64,000 nucleotides of DNA from NORP240 sp942492445 (GCA_942492445.1 CALOEW010000086.1:1-64000); one strand, 5' to 3'; shown: positions 51,251 through 61,146, numbered from the stretch's first letter. Notes: a model not told the origin generated them from the sequence alone. Made by a program: numbers and translations.

Positions 51251-53068
51251 ATGGGAAAAATCGCCTTACTGAATCAGCGGCTGGCTAATCAGATTGCTGC
51301 CGGCGAGGTGGTCGAGCGTCCCGCTTCGGTAATCAAGGAGTTGCTGGAGAACAGCCTGGATGCCGCCGCGTCCCGGATCGAAATCGACGTGGAGAATGGC
51401 GGCAGTAAACTGATGCGGGTGCGAGATGACGGTTGTGGCATGGATCGGGACGACCTGGCGTTATCTCTCAGTCGCCATGCGACCAGCAAAATTTTCGACC
51501 TGGCGGATCTGGAGAGTATCGGCAGCCTCGGTTTCAGAGGCGAGGCGCTGGCCAGTGTCAGCTCCGTTTCGCGTCTGACGATCACTTCAAAAAGTACGGA
51601 AAATGATTCCGATAGCGCCTGGAAAGTGGAGGCGGCCGGGGAGGAAATGCAACCGATGCTGTCACCGGCAGCCCAACGGCGCGGAACCACGGTAGAGGTG
51701 AGGGATCTGTTTTTCAATACGCCGGCCAGGAAGAAATTCCTCAGATCCGAGAAGACCGAATTTACCCGAATCGAGGAATCAGTGAAGCGCCTGGCCCTTA
51801 GCCGCTTTGATGTCACATTCGTTCTGAAGCACAATCAGCGAGCCATACACAGCCTGTTGAAGGCCACAACGGAACAGGAACGACAACGAAGGGTAGCATT
51901 GGTTTGTGGTCCGGCCTTTATTGACAACGCAGTTGTTATCGATGTTGAGGGGCCGGGCCTCCGGTTGTGGGGCTGGGTAAGTCTGCCCACTTTTTCCCGG
52001 AGCCAGGCGGATTTACAATACTTTTACGTCAATGGCAGGGTCATCCGGGATAAACTGGTGGCTCATGCGGTGAAGCAGGCTTACCGGGATGTGCTGTTTC
52101 ACGGACGCCATCCTGCCTTTGTACTTTATCTGGCGCTGGATCCCGCCCGTGTGGACGTGAATGTGCATCCCACCAAGAACGAAGTGCGTTTTCGGGACAG
52201 CAGGCTGGTGCACGATTTTCTCTTCAGTTCGTTGCACCGCGCTCTCGCCGAAGTCTCTCCTGAAGCAACCCTGGCACACCGGAACACCGGCGCAGCGACC
52301 ACTGAAGGTTTTCAACCGGGCTCAGGACAGTCTCTGAATGGGGGAGCTCAGAGCAGCCTCGAACTGCGTGAAGCATCATCCCCAACGGCGACATGGAACA
52401 CTACTTTTCCACGCAGTGGCGTCGGAACGACCAGCGTTCGCGAGCAACTCAACGCTTACGAAAAGCTCAGTCAGGACGAGGAAATTCCGCCCCTGGGCTT
52501 CGCCCTGGCTCAATTGCATGGCATCTACATCCTGGCTCAGAACAGCAACGGACTGGTAATAGTCGACATGCATGCTGCACACGAACGGATTACCTATGAG
52601 CGTCTGAAGATGGCCTGTGCCAACGACGGCTTGAAAGTTCAGCCGCTGCTCGTGCCGGTTTCACTTGCGGTCAGCCAGGCGGAAGCAGGTGCTGTCGAGG
52701 AACAGCAGGAGGCGCTGCTGGCTGTTGGAGTTGGTTTGGAGAGGGTTGCCGATGAATCGATCGTGGTACGCCAGGTCCCGTCGCTCCTGCGCGACGCCAA
52801 TGTGGAACAACTGGTAAGGGACATGATCGCTGACATAATGGAGCATGGCAGGACTGACCGGGTCCAGGCCCATCAGGATGAACTTCTTGCCACCATGGCC
52901 TGTCACAATTCGGTGCGAGCCAATCGTCAGCTCACCGTTGCGGAAATGAACGCGCTGCTTCGGGATATGGAGGCAACTGAACGCAGTGGTCAGTGCAATC
53001 ACGGCAGACCCACGTGGGTTTTTCTGAACATGGATCAACTCGACAAGCTGTTCCTCCGTGGGCAGTGA
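51251..53068 (+). CDS. mutL: DNA mismatch repair protein MutL
   Basis: 605 residues. The GHKL ATPase motifs are intact: ELLENSLDAAASRIEIDVE, VRDDGCGMDRDDL, SIGSLGFRGEALASV and RRGTTVEVRDLFFNTPARKKFLR. The N-terminal domain ends near residue 335, then a variable linker rich in S, T, G and Q (about 340-410), and the C-terminal dimerisation domain (GFALAQLHGIYILAQNSNGLVIVDMHAAHERITYE) ends with HGRPTWVFLNMDQLDKLFLR. The endonuclease motif DQHA is absent, as usual in mutH-carrying gammaproteobacteria. It coordinates MutS with MutH and UvrD. miaA follows after 15 bases. Confidence 0.95.
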   Translation: MGKIALLNQRLANQIAAGEVVERPASVIKELLENSLDAAASRIEIDVENGGSKLMRVRDDGCGMDRDDLALSLSRHATSKIFDLADLESIGSLGFRGEALASVSSVSRLTITSKSTENDSDSAWKVEAAGEEMQPMLSPAAQRRGTTVEVRDLFFNTPARKKFLRSEKTEFTRIEESVKRLALSRFDVTFVLKHNQRAIHSLLKATTEQERQRRVALVCGPAFIDNAVVIDVEGPGLRLWGWVSLPTFSRSQADLQYFYVNGRVIRDKLVAHAVKQAYRDVLFHGRHPAFVLYLALDPARVDVNVHPTKNEVRFRDSRLVHDFLFSSLHRALAEVSPEATLAHRNTGAATTEGFQPGSGQSLNGGAQSSLELREASSPTATWNTTFPRSGVGTTSVREQLNAYEKLSQDEEIPPLGFALAQLHGIYILAQNSNGLVIVDMHAAHERITYERLKMACANDGLKVQPLLVPVSLAVSQAEAGAVEEQQEALLAVGVGLERVADESIVVRQVPSLLRDANVEQLVRDMIADIMEHGRTDRVQAHQDELLATMACHNSVRANRQLTVAEMNALLRDMEATERSGQCNHGRPTWVFLNMDQLDKLFLRGQ

Positions 53069-53083
53069 CAAGGCTGTTTATCG

Positions 53084-54046
53084 ATGTCCCTTTCCCCGTC
53101 GTCCAGGCCAGTTGTTTATTGCCTAGTGGGGCCAACCGCGTCGGGCAAGACCGAGCTTGCGGTTGAACTGGTGAAGCGGTTTCCCGTAGACCTTGTCAGT
53201 GTGGACTCCGCCCAGGTCTATCGCGGTATGGACATTGGCAGCGGCAAGCCGGATAGCGAAACGCTGGCGATCGCACCCCATCGGCTTATCGATATCAGGG
53301 ACCCCTCTGATCCCTATTCCGCGGCAGAATTTCGTGGCGATGCCCTGGAGAATATCCACCAGATTCTGGCCGACGGACGGATTCCCGTGCTGGTTGGTGG
53401 AACCATGCTGTACTTCAAAGTGCTGCGGGATGGATTGGCAGACCTGCCGACGGCCAGTCCCGAGATTCGGGTTGAGATTGAACAACTGGCGAAGACACGG
53501 GGGTGGCCCGGAGTACACGAGCGACTGCATACCATCGATCCAGAATCCGCTGCCCGCATTCACCCTAATGACCCACAACGATTGCAGCGGGCGCTGGAGG
53601 TCTATCTCGTCACCGGGAAAACCCTGAGTGAGCTGCACGCCAGAGAACGAGCGTCGGGTCCTTTACAGGAATCAGTTCCTTTCAGAATGCGCTTTCTGGC
53701 GTTGATTCCTGAGTCACGGCAACTATTGCATGACAAGATTGCCAGCCGATTTCAATCCATGTTGCAACAGGGGCTCGTAGGGGAAGTTGAAGCGCTGTTT
53801 CGACGTGGGGATCTGTCATCCGACCTGCCCTCTGTCAAATCGGTCGGTTATCGCCAGGTGTGGCAGTATTTATCGGGCCAAATCGGCTATGATGAGATGG
53901 TCGAAAGGGGTATTATTGCCACCAGGCAACTGGCCAAGCGGCAGTTGACCTGGCTGAGAAGCTGGCCCGAACTCACCAACCTGGGCGGTCACAGTGACAA
54001 TTCCCTGAAGCAAGCCTTGAATATCTTGGAAACAGCCTCGATATAA
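53084..54046 (+). CDS. miaA: tRNA dimethylallyltransferase
   Basis: 320 residues. P-loop GPTASGKTELAVELV near the start, then DSAQVYRGMDIGSGKPDSE, HRLIDIRDPSDPYSAAEFRGDA, VGGTMLYFKVLRDGLADLP and the RxxQRALEV motif HPNDPQRLQRALEVYLVTGK. It adds the dimethylallyl group to A37 of UNN-reading tRNAs. Its position between mutL and hfq matches E. coli, where a shared operon feeds Hfq expression. Confidence 0.95.
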   Translation: MSLSPSSRPVVYCLVGPTASGKTELAVELVKRFPVDLVSVDSAQVYRGMDIGSGKPDSETLAIAPHRLIDIRDPSDPYSAAEFRGDALENIHQILADGRIPVLVGGTMLYFKVLRDGLADLPTASPEIRVEIEQLAKTRGWPGVHERLHTIDPESAARIHPNDPQRLQRALEVYLVTGKTLSELHARERASGPLQESVPFRMRFLALIPESRQLLHDKIASRFQSMLQQGLVGEVEALFRRGDLSSDLPSVKSVGYRQVWQYLSGQIGYDEMVERGIIATRQLAKRQLTWLRSWPELTNLGGHSDNSLKQALNILETASI

Positions 54047-54109
54047 ACGAAACTTGTCGTTAATTGGGCCGGCGGGGTCCTCGTGATGAATAGTAAGGAG
54101 ATTAGGACA

Positions 54110-54388
54110 ATGTCGAAGGGGCATACACTACAAGACCCTTTTTTGAACGTATTAAGGAAAGAACGCATACCGGTTTCGATTTACCTGGTAAGCGGAATCA
54201 AATTACAGGGTCAGATCGAGTCCTTCGACCAGTTTGTTATCGTGTTGAAGAATGCCGTCAATCAGATGGTGTACAAGCACGCGATATCAACCGTCGTTCC
54301 TGCCCGTACAGTCCGGATACCGGTTCCCGGACAGGCTGAGCCTGGAGTTGCTGGCGACTCCGACGAAAATATTGGCAACACAGCGTGA
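54110..54388 (+). CDS. hfq: RNA chaperone Hfq
   Basis: 92 residues from the ATG at 54110 with AAGGAG nine bases upstream; an earlier in-frame GTG at 54083 is not needed. The Sm fold is clear: LQDPFLNVLRKERIPVSIYLVSGIKLQGQIESFDQFVIVLKN (Sm1, Q8, F42 region) and VYKHAISTVVPARTVRIP (Sm2 with the YKHA core). The acidic flexible tail ends in DSDENIGNTA. It binds sRNA and mRNA U-tracts for post-transcriptional control. Confidence 0.96.
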   Translation: MSKGHTLQDPFLNVLRKERIPVSIYLVSGIKLQGQIESFDQFVIVLKNAVNQMVYKHAISTVVPARTVRIPVPGQAEPGVAGDSDENIGNTA

Positions 54389-54409
54389 TTAGTCACAAGA
54401 GGTCCTTTA

Positions 54410-55741
54410 TTGTTTTTCGAGCGGCCTGAAACAGGCGAAGTTGCGGTTCTGGTCCATATTACTATCGACTCAAAGTGCGACCAGGAAGATCCGCAGGAAT
54501 TTGAAGAACTGGTGTTGTCTGCTGGAGGTGATCCGGCAGTGTTTATCACCGGCAGTCGCAAACAACCTTCACCGAATTATTTTGTGGGCACCGGTAAGCT
54601 AGGCGAAATTGCTGCCGCGGTCGCCTGCCATGATGCTCGGTTGGTGCTTTTCAACCACACTCTGACACCCAGTCAGGAAAGAAACCTGGAGCGGGAGCTG
54701 AAGTGCCGGGTACTGGATCGTACCGGCCTCATTCTGGATATTTTCGCTCAGCGGGCACGCAGTCACGAAGGCAAGTTGCAGGTGGAGCTTGCCCAGTTGC
54801 AGCACATGAGCACCCGGTTGAAGCGTGGCTGGACTCACCTTGACCGGCAGAAAGGCGGTATCGGTCTGCGAGGCGCCGGTGAAACACAGCTCGAGCTTGA
54901 CCAGCGAATGCTGCGTCAACGTATGAAGGCTATTAACAAGAGTCTTGAACGGGTGCGTGCGCAACGGAATCAGGGGAGGCGATCCCGCCATCGGGCCGAG
55001 GTGCCGACAGTGTCACTGGTGGGCTACACCAACGCCGGGAAATCATCACTGTTCAATCAGTTAACCGAGGCCGGCACTTACGCGGCCGATCAGCTGTTTG
55101 CCACATTGGACTCCACCTTACGGGCGATTACCGTTCCCTCGTTCGGCAATGTGGTTTTTGCCGATACGGTAGGGTTTATCAGTCACCTTCCGCACCAACT
55201 GGTGGAGGCTTTCCGAGCCACTCTCGAAGAAACCGCGGAGGCGGATCTGTTACTCCATGTGGTGGATGCTGCCAACGAGTCTCACGACATGCTGATGCAG
55301 GAGGTTGGGAGCGTCCTTGCGGATATAGGTGCCGGGGACGTACCGGTGTTGCAGGTTTTCAACAAGATAGACCTGCTCGGAGGCCGGGCTCCGGGCATAG
55401 AACGCGATGCCTCGGGGAAACCCCGCAGAGTCTGGGTGTCCGCCCGCACCGGGGACGGTATCGACCTGCTGCTGATGGCCGTCAGTGAACTGTTATCCGG
55501 TGATCTGGTACAGCAGGAACTGGTCCTGCAGCCTGCCCACGCTCGTCTGCGCAGCAAACTCTATGCCCGGGGAGCGGTGCAGAATGAGGCGGTGGATGAG
55601 GACGGGCTTTATCATCTGGAAGTCAGGCTGGCACGTAATAATCTGTTGCGAATTCTGGCGGAAGAGGGTTTGAATTCGGACTCCGATTATCAATTGGGCA
55701 GTCCGGTGAAAGCCGTCGAATCGGTATCCCGGATCAACTGA
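54410..55741 (+). CDS. hflX: GTPase HflX
   Basis: 443 residues from a TTG at 54410, with AGAGG upstream. The N-terminal HflX domain (ELVLSAGGDPAVFITGSRKQPSPNYFVGTGKLGEI, LFNHTLTPSQERNLERELKCRVLDRTGLILDIFAQRARSHEGKLQVELAQL, GAGETQLELDQR) precedes a G domain with G1 GYTNAGKSSLFN, G3 DTVGFI and G4 NKIDLL. It splits stalled ribosomes after heat stress. Sits between hfq and hflK as in the usual operon. Confidence 0.95.
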   Translation: MFFERPETGEVAVLVHITIDSKCDQEDPQEFEELVLSAGGDPAVFITGSRKQPSPNYFVGTGKLGEIAAAVACHDARLVLFNHTLTPSQERNLERELKCRVLDRTGLILDIFAQRARSHEGKLQVELAQLQHMSTRLKRGWTHLDRQKGGIGLRGAGETQLELDQRMLRQRMKAINKSLERVRAQRNQGRRSRHRAEVPTVSLVGYTNAGKSSLFNQLTEAGTYAADQLFATLDSTLRAITVPSFGNVVFADTVGFISHLPHQLVEAFRATLEETAEADLLLHVVDAANESHDMLMQEVGSVLADIGAGDVPVLQVFNKIDLLGGRAPGIERDASGKPRRVWVSARTGDGIDLLLMAVSELLSGDLVQQELVLQPAHARLRSKLYARGAVQNEAVDEDGLYHLEVRLARNNLLRILAEEGLNSDSDYQLGSPVKAVESVSRIN

Positions 55742-55891
55742 TCCGGTGATTGTCGGATTATCGCAACTCACAGAGCCGTGCGGGTTGCACCTTGGTCTCG
55801 CCCAGACCCGCATTTGGCCGTAAAGACTGTGTTAGAACCCGATAATTCGTTAAAATCATGCTCCTGCAACGGAATAGCTTTGGAGAAGCGA

Positions 55892-57111
55892 ATGGCTTGG
55901 AATGAACCTGGCAACAACGGCGACAACAAAGACCCCTGGGGGGGTGGCGGTCGTCGTGGTGGTAACGGCGGACCTCCGGATATCGACGAGGTCGTTAAGA
56001 ACCTGACCAAGAAGATCAATTCTCTGTTCGGCGGATCCGGTAAGTCGTCTGGAGGGTCTGGTTCGGCGGTGGCGGTGGCGGTGGCGGTGGCGTCAGACTC
56101 AATGCCGGAATGCTCGGCGGTCTGTTTCTCGCCGTGGTGGTGGTGTGGGGCTTCATGGGCTTTTACACTGTCGACGAAGCCGAGCGGGGCGTGGTGTTGC
56201 GATTTGGTGAGGTGCGGGAGGCGCTGGTGACACCGGGGCTGCACTGGAATCCGCCAATTATCGATGAAGTCACCAAGGTGAATATTCAACGCCTGAACAG
56301 CAGGCAGTTTGTCAATGACATGCTGACTACCGATGAGAATATCATCAACCTGACTGTTACCGTTCAATACCGCATTGACGATCCAGCGAATTACGTCATT
56401 GCGGTGCAGGATCCGGAGCGCAGCCTTCAGAATGCCTCCGAGTCGGCCATTCGGCATGTGGTAGGCGAAAACTACATGGACCAGATTCTCACTACCGGCC
56501 GCGCTGCTGTGGCCGACGATGTGGAGGAGCGGCTGCAGGAATACATGGATGCCTACCAGACCGGAATTTTCATCAGTCAGGTCAACGTAACTGATGCCCA
56601 GCCTCCTACTGCGGTCAGGGAGGCGTTCGATGACGTGATCCGGGCCAGGGAAGACGAGCAGAGAGTGCAGAACCGGGCCCAGCAGTATTCCAACCAGGTG
56701 ATTCCCGAGGCCCGCGGTGAAGCGCAGCAGATAATCGAGCAGGCCAACGCCTATCAGCAGGAGGTTGTCGCCAGGGCCGAGGGTGACGCGTCGCGCTTCG
56801 ACCAGTTGTTGTTCGCCTACAACAAGGCGCCCGAAGTAACCCGGGAACGTCTGTATATCGAAGCCATAGAGGACGTCATGGCCAATTCAAGCAAAATCAT
56901 GGTCGACGTTGAAGGTGGCAATAACATGATGTATCTGCCGCTGGACAAGATACTGGATCAGGGGGCGAGCAGCGCTGCAGGTGCTGCTTTACCGAGCACC
57001 ACCAGGGAACTTCAGGACCTGGCCAACCGGCTGGCGCCTTATCTGCCGGCACCGTCCAGCAGCAATTCAGTAGATCGCTCGCGTCTGAATACGGGCGCAA
57101 GGGGACGATGA
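55892..57111 (+). CDS. hflK: HflK membrane protein (FtsH regulator), interrupted by a one-base frameshift
   Basis: It starts at the ATG at 55892 (GGAG upstream) with the HflK-typical MAWNEPGNNGDNKDPWGGGG and PPDIDEVVKNLTKKINSLFG. The frame is then lost in a Gly-rich stretch near 56060, where one base is missing; restoring it reads FGGGGGGGGGVRLNAGMLGGLFLAVVVVWGFMGFYTVDEAERGVVLRFGE, i.e. the single membrane span and SPFH domain, for 406 residues. From 56110 the second frame is intact to VDRSRLNTGARGR. With HflC it forms the large ring around FtsH in the inner membrane. The break could be a true mutation or a base-calling error at a GGTGGC run. Confidence 0.85.
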
Positions 57112-57112
57112 T

Positions 57113-57979
57113 ATGAAAAATTTTATCGGCATGGGTTTTCTGGTACTGGTGATCCTTGTAGCAGCTAATTCCCTGTTTATAGTGAAAGAGACCGAAAGGG
57201 CGGTCTTGTTGCGGTTCGGGGAACTGGTAGACAATGACATAGCGCCTGGTCTGCATGCGAAAATCCCCTGGATAAACCAGGTAGTCAAGTTCGACGGCCG
57301 CATTCAGACTGTTGACGCGACACCGACCCGCTTTCTGACCCTCGAACAGAAGGCCCTGATGGTCGATTCCTATGCCAAGTTTCGCATTATCGACGTGGGT
57401 CAATTTTACGTGGCCAACCAGGGCGATCTGACTCGGGCGCAACAGTTGTTGTCGGAACGCATCAATGACGGATTGCGAGATCAGTTTGGCTCCCGCACGC
57501 TACAGGAAGTTGTCGCGGGAGAGAGGGATGACCTGATGATTGCGCTGACCTCGGAACTCAATGAGGATACAGCGATTGATATCGGCGTCGAAGTCATCGA
57601 TGTCAGGGTAAAGCGTATCGACCTGCCCGATGACGTAAGGTCATCGGTCTATGATCGTATGACGACCGAAAGAAACCGGGAAGCCCAGGAATTGCGTTCG
57701 CGGGGGGAAGAGCTTGCCATAGGCATTCGTGCCGACGCGGATCGTCAGGTAATCATCTACAAAGCTGAAGCCTACCGGGATGCCCAGCGTATCCGAGGTG
57801 AAGGCGATGCGGCGGCAACGTCAATTTATGCCGAGGCTTACAACAAAGATCCGGAGTTTTTTGCTTTCACCAGGAGTCTCAATGCTTACAGGACGACATT
57901 CAGCAACAAGTCTGATTTTCTGCTGATAGACCCGGACAGTGATTATTTCAGATACTTGAAGAACAGGCCGTCGAATTAG
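57113..57979 (+). CDS. hflC: HflC membrane protein (FtsH regulator)
   Basis: 288 residues. An N-terminal span (FIGMGFLVLVILVAANSLFIV) is followed by an SPFH domain (KETERAVLLRFGELVDNDIAPGLHAKIPWINQVVKFDGRIQTVD, DDLMIALTSELNEDTAIDIGVEVIDVRVKRIDLPDDVRSSVYDRM). A helical stalk (TTERNREAQELRSRGEELAIGIRADADRQVII) follows. It pairs with HflK to control the FtsH protease. Starts one base after the hflK stop, so coupled to it. A terminator follows. Confidence 0.95.
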   Translation: MKNFIGMGFLVLVILVAANSLFIVKETERAVLLRFGELVDNDIAPGLHAKIPWINQVVKFDGRIQTVDATPTRFLTLEQKALMVDSYAKFRIIDVGQFYVANQGDLTRAQQLLSERINDGLRDQFGSRTLQEVVAGERDDLMIALTSELNEDTAIDIGVEVIDVRVKRIDLPDDVRSSVYDRMTTERNREAQELRSRGEELAIGIRADADRQVIIYKAEAYRDAQRIRGEGDAAATSIYAEAYNKDPEFFAFTRSLNAYRTTFSNKSDFLLIDPDSDYFRYLKNRPSN

Positions 57980-58049
57980 GACTGTTGAAACTGGGAGTGT
58001 GCCGCAGATACTAAGGTCCTGCCGGGACAACCTCAGGGCCAGGGCAATC

Positions 58050-58093
58050 AAACTCAAGTAGCGGCTCTGCTGTTACTTGAGTTTTCATTTTTC
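58050..58093 (+). terminator. Rho-independent terminator after hflC
   Basis: An 11-bp perfect stem (AAACTCAAGTA with TACTTGAGTTT), a 13-base loop and a following TCATTTTT tract. It closes the hfq-hflC transcript. Confidence 0.8.
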
Positions 58094-58202
58094 AGGTCCG
58101 CAAAGCGTGATTGGAAGCTTCGTGAAAAAGAAGCATTGAACCGAATCGACAAGAATAGTCAGAAATTCTTTAAAGCAGAGCTTCAGAAGGATACCACCAG
58201 TC

Positions 58203-58388
58203 ATGATGCATGAATTGGCCGTGGCGTTTTGCCTGATGCTGGTGATAGAGGGCATTATCCCATTCATCGCGCCAGGTCGCTGGCGTCACATGCTCGAGGC
58301 AGTGGAACAACTGGACAATCGCGCTGTGCGACTGATCGGTCTGGCCAGTATGCTGGCGGGCACGGCCCTTCTTTACTTGATCAACTGA
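58203..58388 (+). CDS. yjeT: DUF2065 family small membrane protein (YjeT-like)
   Basis: 61 residues with two membrane spans (LAVAFCLMLVIEGIIPFIAPGRW and AVRLIGLASMLAGTALLYLI), the full DUF2065 pattern including the AP..W motif. The E. coli homologue yjeT lies between hflC and purA, so this position supports the call. A likely accessory of inner-membrane processes; function unproven. Two adjacent ATGs (58203, 58206) are possible starts. Confidence 0.9.
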   Translation: MMHELAVAFCLMLVIEGIIPFIAPGRWRHMLEAVEQLDNRAVRLIGLASMLAGTALLYLIN

Positions 58389-58427
58389 GTAATTAAACAG
58401 AATGGCGGCAGCGCCTGGGAAACATGA

Positions 58428-59621
58428 ATGAGTTCTGCTGATCGATGGCTATTGCCGGAGGGTGTCGAGGAAATATTGCCCGAGGAGGCTTATGTGCTTG
58501 AATCCTTGCGGCGGGAAATCCTTGATGTCTATACAAGCTGGGGATACCAGCTGGTTATTACACCATTTGTCGAGTACCTCGATTCTCTGCTGGTTGGAAC
58601 CTCACATGATCTCGATCTGCATACTTTCAAGGTAACCGACCAGTTAAGCGGGAGGATGATGGGAATACGGGCGGATATGACTCCCCAGGTTGCTCGCATT
58701 GACGCCCATTGTCTCAACAAGGATGGCCCGGTACGCCTCTGTTATGCTGACAGCGTACTCCACACCAGGCCCCGGGGATTGCTCACTTCTCGTGTCCCCT
58801 TCCGAATAGGCGCGGAGTTGTTCGGTCACTCCGGGGTGGAAGCCGACATCGAGCTGATCTGCCTGATGATTGCCACGCTGCGTCAAGCTGATATCCGGAA
58901 CATCCATCTGGTTCTGGGGCATGTCGGCCTGTTCAGAACCCTGGTCGCGGAAGCCCGGCTGGACACAAAAACCGAGGCAACACTGTTTGACCTGGTTCAG
59001 CGAAAAGTTTATGGAGAAATCGATGTGCTTCTGCAGGAAGTCGTGGAGAGCACAGAACTGCGGAATATGCTTTACCAGCTCAGCCGGCTCAGTGGCGGTG
59101 CCGAAACACTGAGTCAGGCGTTGGCGGCTTTCGCGGATGCACCGGTGGCGGTGCGGAAAGAACTACAGGAGCTTGAAGCTATCGCCAATGGCGTTAGCAG
59201 TCGGGCCCCCGAAGTAATTCTTTGTTTCGATCTGTGTGAACTACGTGGTTACGAGTATCACACAGGTACCGTGTTTGCGGCTTATACACCGCAGAACGGC
59301 CGGGCTGTAGCCAAGGGTGGCCGCTATGATGACATTGGTGAGGTGTTCGGACGTGCCAGGCCGGCCTCCGGGTTCGATTGTGATCTCAAAGTCTTGTCGC
59401 GATTGACTCATCGGAAATTCATGCGCCCGAAGGGCATACTTGCGCCATCCGACAGAGATGAATCGCTTCTTAAGAAAGTTGAGGATCTTCGACGCCAGGG
59501 AGAGATTGTAATCACAAGCCTTGCGTCTGGTGATGTCGGCGGCGAAGAGTCAGAAGAACTTGGTTGTGACCGCTATCTGATCAGGCGTTCCGGTGAGTGG
59601 GTAACAGAGAATATTGATTAG
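58428..59621 (+). CDS. hisZ: ATP phosphoribosyltransferase regulatory subunit
   Basis: 397 residues of histidyl-tRNA-synthetase-like fold without its anticodon domain: LLPEGVEEILPEEAYVLESLRREILDVYTSWGYQLVITPFVEYLDSLLVG, GRMMGIRADMTPQVARIDAHCLNKDGPVRLCYADSVLHTRP and YHTGTVFAAYTPQNGRAVAKGGRYDDIGEVFGRARPASGF. HisZ is the regulatory partner of the short HisG form in the first step of histidine synthesis; the synthetase itself would have a C-terminal domain. Directly before purA. Confidence 0.93.
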   Translation: MSSADRWLLPEGVEEILPEEAYVLESLRREILDVYTSWGYQLVITPFVEYLDSLLVGTSHDLDLHTFKVTDQLSGRMMGIRADMTPQVARIDAHCLNKDGPVRLCYADSVLHTRPRGLLTSRVPFRIGAELFGHSGVEADIELICLMIATLRQADIRNIHLVLGHVGLFRTLVAEARLDTKTEATLFDLVQRKVYGEIDVLLQEVVESTELRNMLYQLSRLSGGAETLSQALAAFADAPVAVRKELQELEAIANGVSSRAPEVILCFDLCELRGYEYHTGTVFAAYTPQNGRAVAKGGRYDDIGEVFGRARPASGFDCDLKVLSRLTHRKFMRPKGILAPSDRDESLLKKVEDLRRQGEIVITSLASGDVGGEESEELGCDRYLIRRSGEWVTENID

Positions 59622-59675
59622 GCCGTCGCGTATGTCTGGCTTCGATTAGCTATATTAACAGGTGGATTGTCAGGA

Positions 59676-60953
59676 ATGGGAAAGAGCGTAGTTGTACTGG
59701 GCACCCAGTGGGGTGACGAGGGCAAAGGCAAGATAGTTGACTTATTGACTGACCAGGCCAAGGTAGTGGTTCGTTTCCAGGGCGGACACAATGCCGGTCA
59801 CACACTGGTGATAGAAGGACAGAAAACAGTTCTACATCTCCTACCGTCCGGAATCCTCAGGGAGGGCGTAGACTGCCTGATCGGTAACGGAGTCGTGATC
59901 AGTCTGGATGCCCTTTGGGAAGAAATTTCGGAGCTGGAAGACCGCTCCATACCGGTGAGGGAAAGATTGAAGATCAGTGGTGCCTGCCCCCTTATCCTTC
60001 CTACTCATGTGGCGCTGGACCAGGCAAGGGACGCCCGCCTGGGAACTACCGGGCGCGGTATCGGTCCTGCCTATGAAGATAAGGCAGCACGCCGCGGCAT
60101 CAGACTGGCAGAGGCTCTGAATGAAGCTCAGTTCACCGCCAGGCTGGAAAGCCTGATGGAATATCACAATTTTATTCTGGAAAAATACTATGGCGTCAAT
60201 CCGGTGGATTTCGGCCACACATTGGAACAGAGCCTGGAGCTGGTTGAGAAAATCAGATCAACTGTTGGCGACACCATAGAAATTCTCCACGGGCACCGAA
60301 AGAATGGCGACAATATCCTCTTCGAGGGGGCGCAAGGGTCGATGTTGGATATCGATCACGGTACCTATCCGTTTGTGACTTCATCCAACACAACGGCAGG
60401 TGGTACCGCAACCGGCAGCGGCTACGGCCCCCTGTACCTGGACTACGTGCTGGGAATTACCAAGGCTTACTCCACCCGGGTTGGTACTGGTCCGTTTCCC
60501 ACCGAACTTTTTGACCACGTTGGAAAACATCTTGCCATGGTTGGGCATGAAAAGGGTGCCACAACAGGGCGAGACCGTCGTTGTGGCTGGTTTGACGCGG
60601 CGGCTGTCCGTCAGAGTATCCGGGTAAGCAGTATTTCCGGCATCTGCCTTACTAAACTGGATGTTCTGGATGGGCTGGAGACTGTCAAGGTCTGCACCGG
60701 CTATGAGGGTGAGAGTGATTCAGTTTCCACCTGGCTGATGAATGTTGACGGATCCAGTGCCCTGCATCCCGTGTACGAGGAGCTGCCAGGCTGGAAAGAG
60801 TCCACAGTCGGTGTAAAGGAACTCGATCAACTGCCTGAAAACGCCCTTGCCTATATCAACTTTATAGAAAACCTTATCGAGGCACCTGTGGATATCATTT
60901 CGACCGGCCCGGATCGTTCAGAAACCATAGTGCTGCGGCATCCGTTTGACTGA
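59676..60953 (+). CDS. purA: Adenylosuccinate synthetase
   Basis: 425 residues from the ATG at 59676, which matches the usual family start (MGKSVVVLGTQWGDEGKGK); a TTG three codons earlier is also open. All hallmarks are present: the P-loop GDEGKGK, GGHNAGHTL, GTTGRGIGPAYEDKAARRGIR, LFEGAQGSMLDIDHGTYPFVTSSNTTAGG and STGPDRSETI. It makes adenylosuccinate from IMP, Asp and GTP in purine synthesis. No nsrR/rnr follow, as they would in E. coli; a transposase gene is next. Confidence 0.96.
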   Translation: MGKSVVVLGTQWGDEGKGKIVDLLTDQAKVVVRFQGGHNAGHTLVIEGQKTVLHLLPSGILREGVDCLIGNGVVISLDALWEEISELEDRSIPVRERLKISGACPLILPTHVALDQARDARLGTTGRGIGPAYEDKAARRGIRLAEALNEAQFTARLESLMEYHNFILEKYYGVNPVDFGHTLEQSLELVEKIRSTVGDTIEILHGHRKNGDNILFEGAQGSMLDIDHGTYPFVTSSNTTAGGTATGSGYGPLYLDYVLGITKAYSTRVGTGPFPTELFDHVGKHLAMVGHEKGATTGRDRRCGWFDAAAVRQSIRVSSISGICLTKLDVLDGLETVKVCTGYEGESDSVSTWLMNVDGSSALHPVYEELPGWKESTVGVKELDQLPENALAYINFIENLIEAPVDIISTGPDRSETIVLRHPFD

Positions 60954-60996
60954 CTTCCAGCGGTAGCCTGAAACAGAAGCACCAGCCAGTTGTGGG

Positions 60997-61012
60997 TTAA
61001 TGAGAGGTTTCC
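60997..61012. repeat. Possible decayed copy of the dispersed repeat
   Basis: TTAATGAGAGGTTTCC in the 193-base gap after purA differs from TTAATCAGAGGTTCC by one base and one insertion. Weak; listed for completeness. Confidence 0.3.
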
Positions 61013-61146
61013 AGGTTTTATCAGCTAATCTCCGGATTTCACAACACGATATCGAAAAGTAGTGAACAGAAGTGTGAATGTCGGCCGAATACACACTATG
61101 AGGTTTCATTACAGGATTTCTTGAGGAAAAATGCAGTACCAGCGCC

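Noticed and set aside
56066..56091. GGTGGC repeats as a variable-number tandem repeat locus or regulatory element
   Set aside because: The repeats code the glycine linker normal for HflK; only the adjacent indel is unusual.
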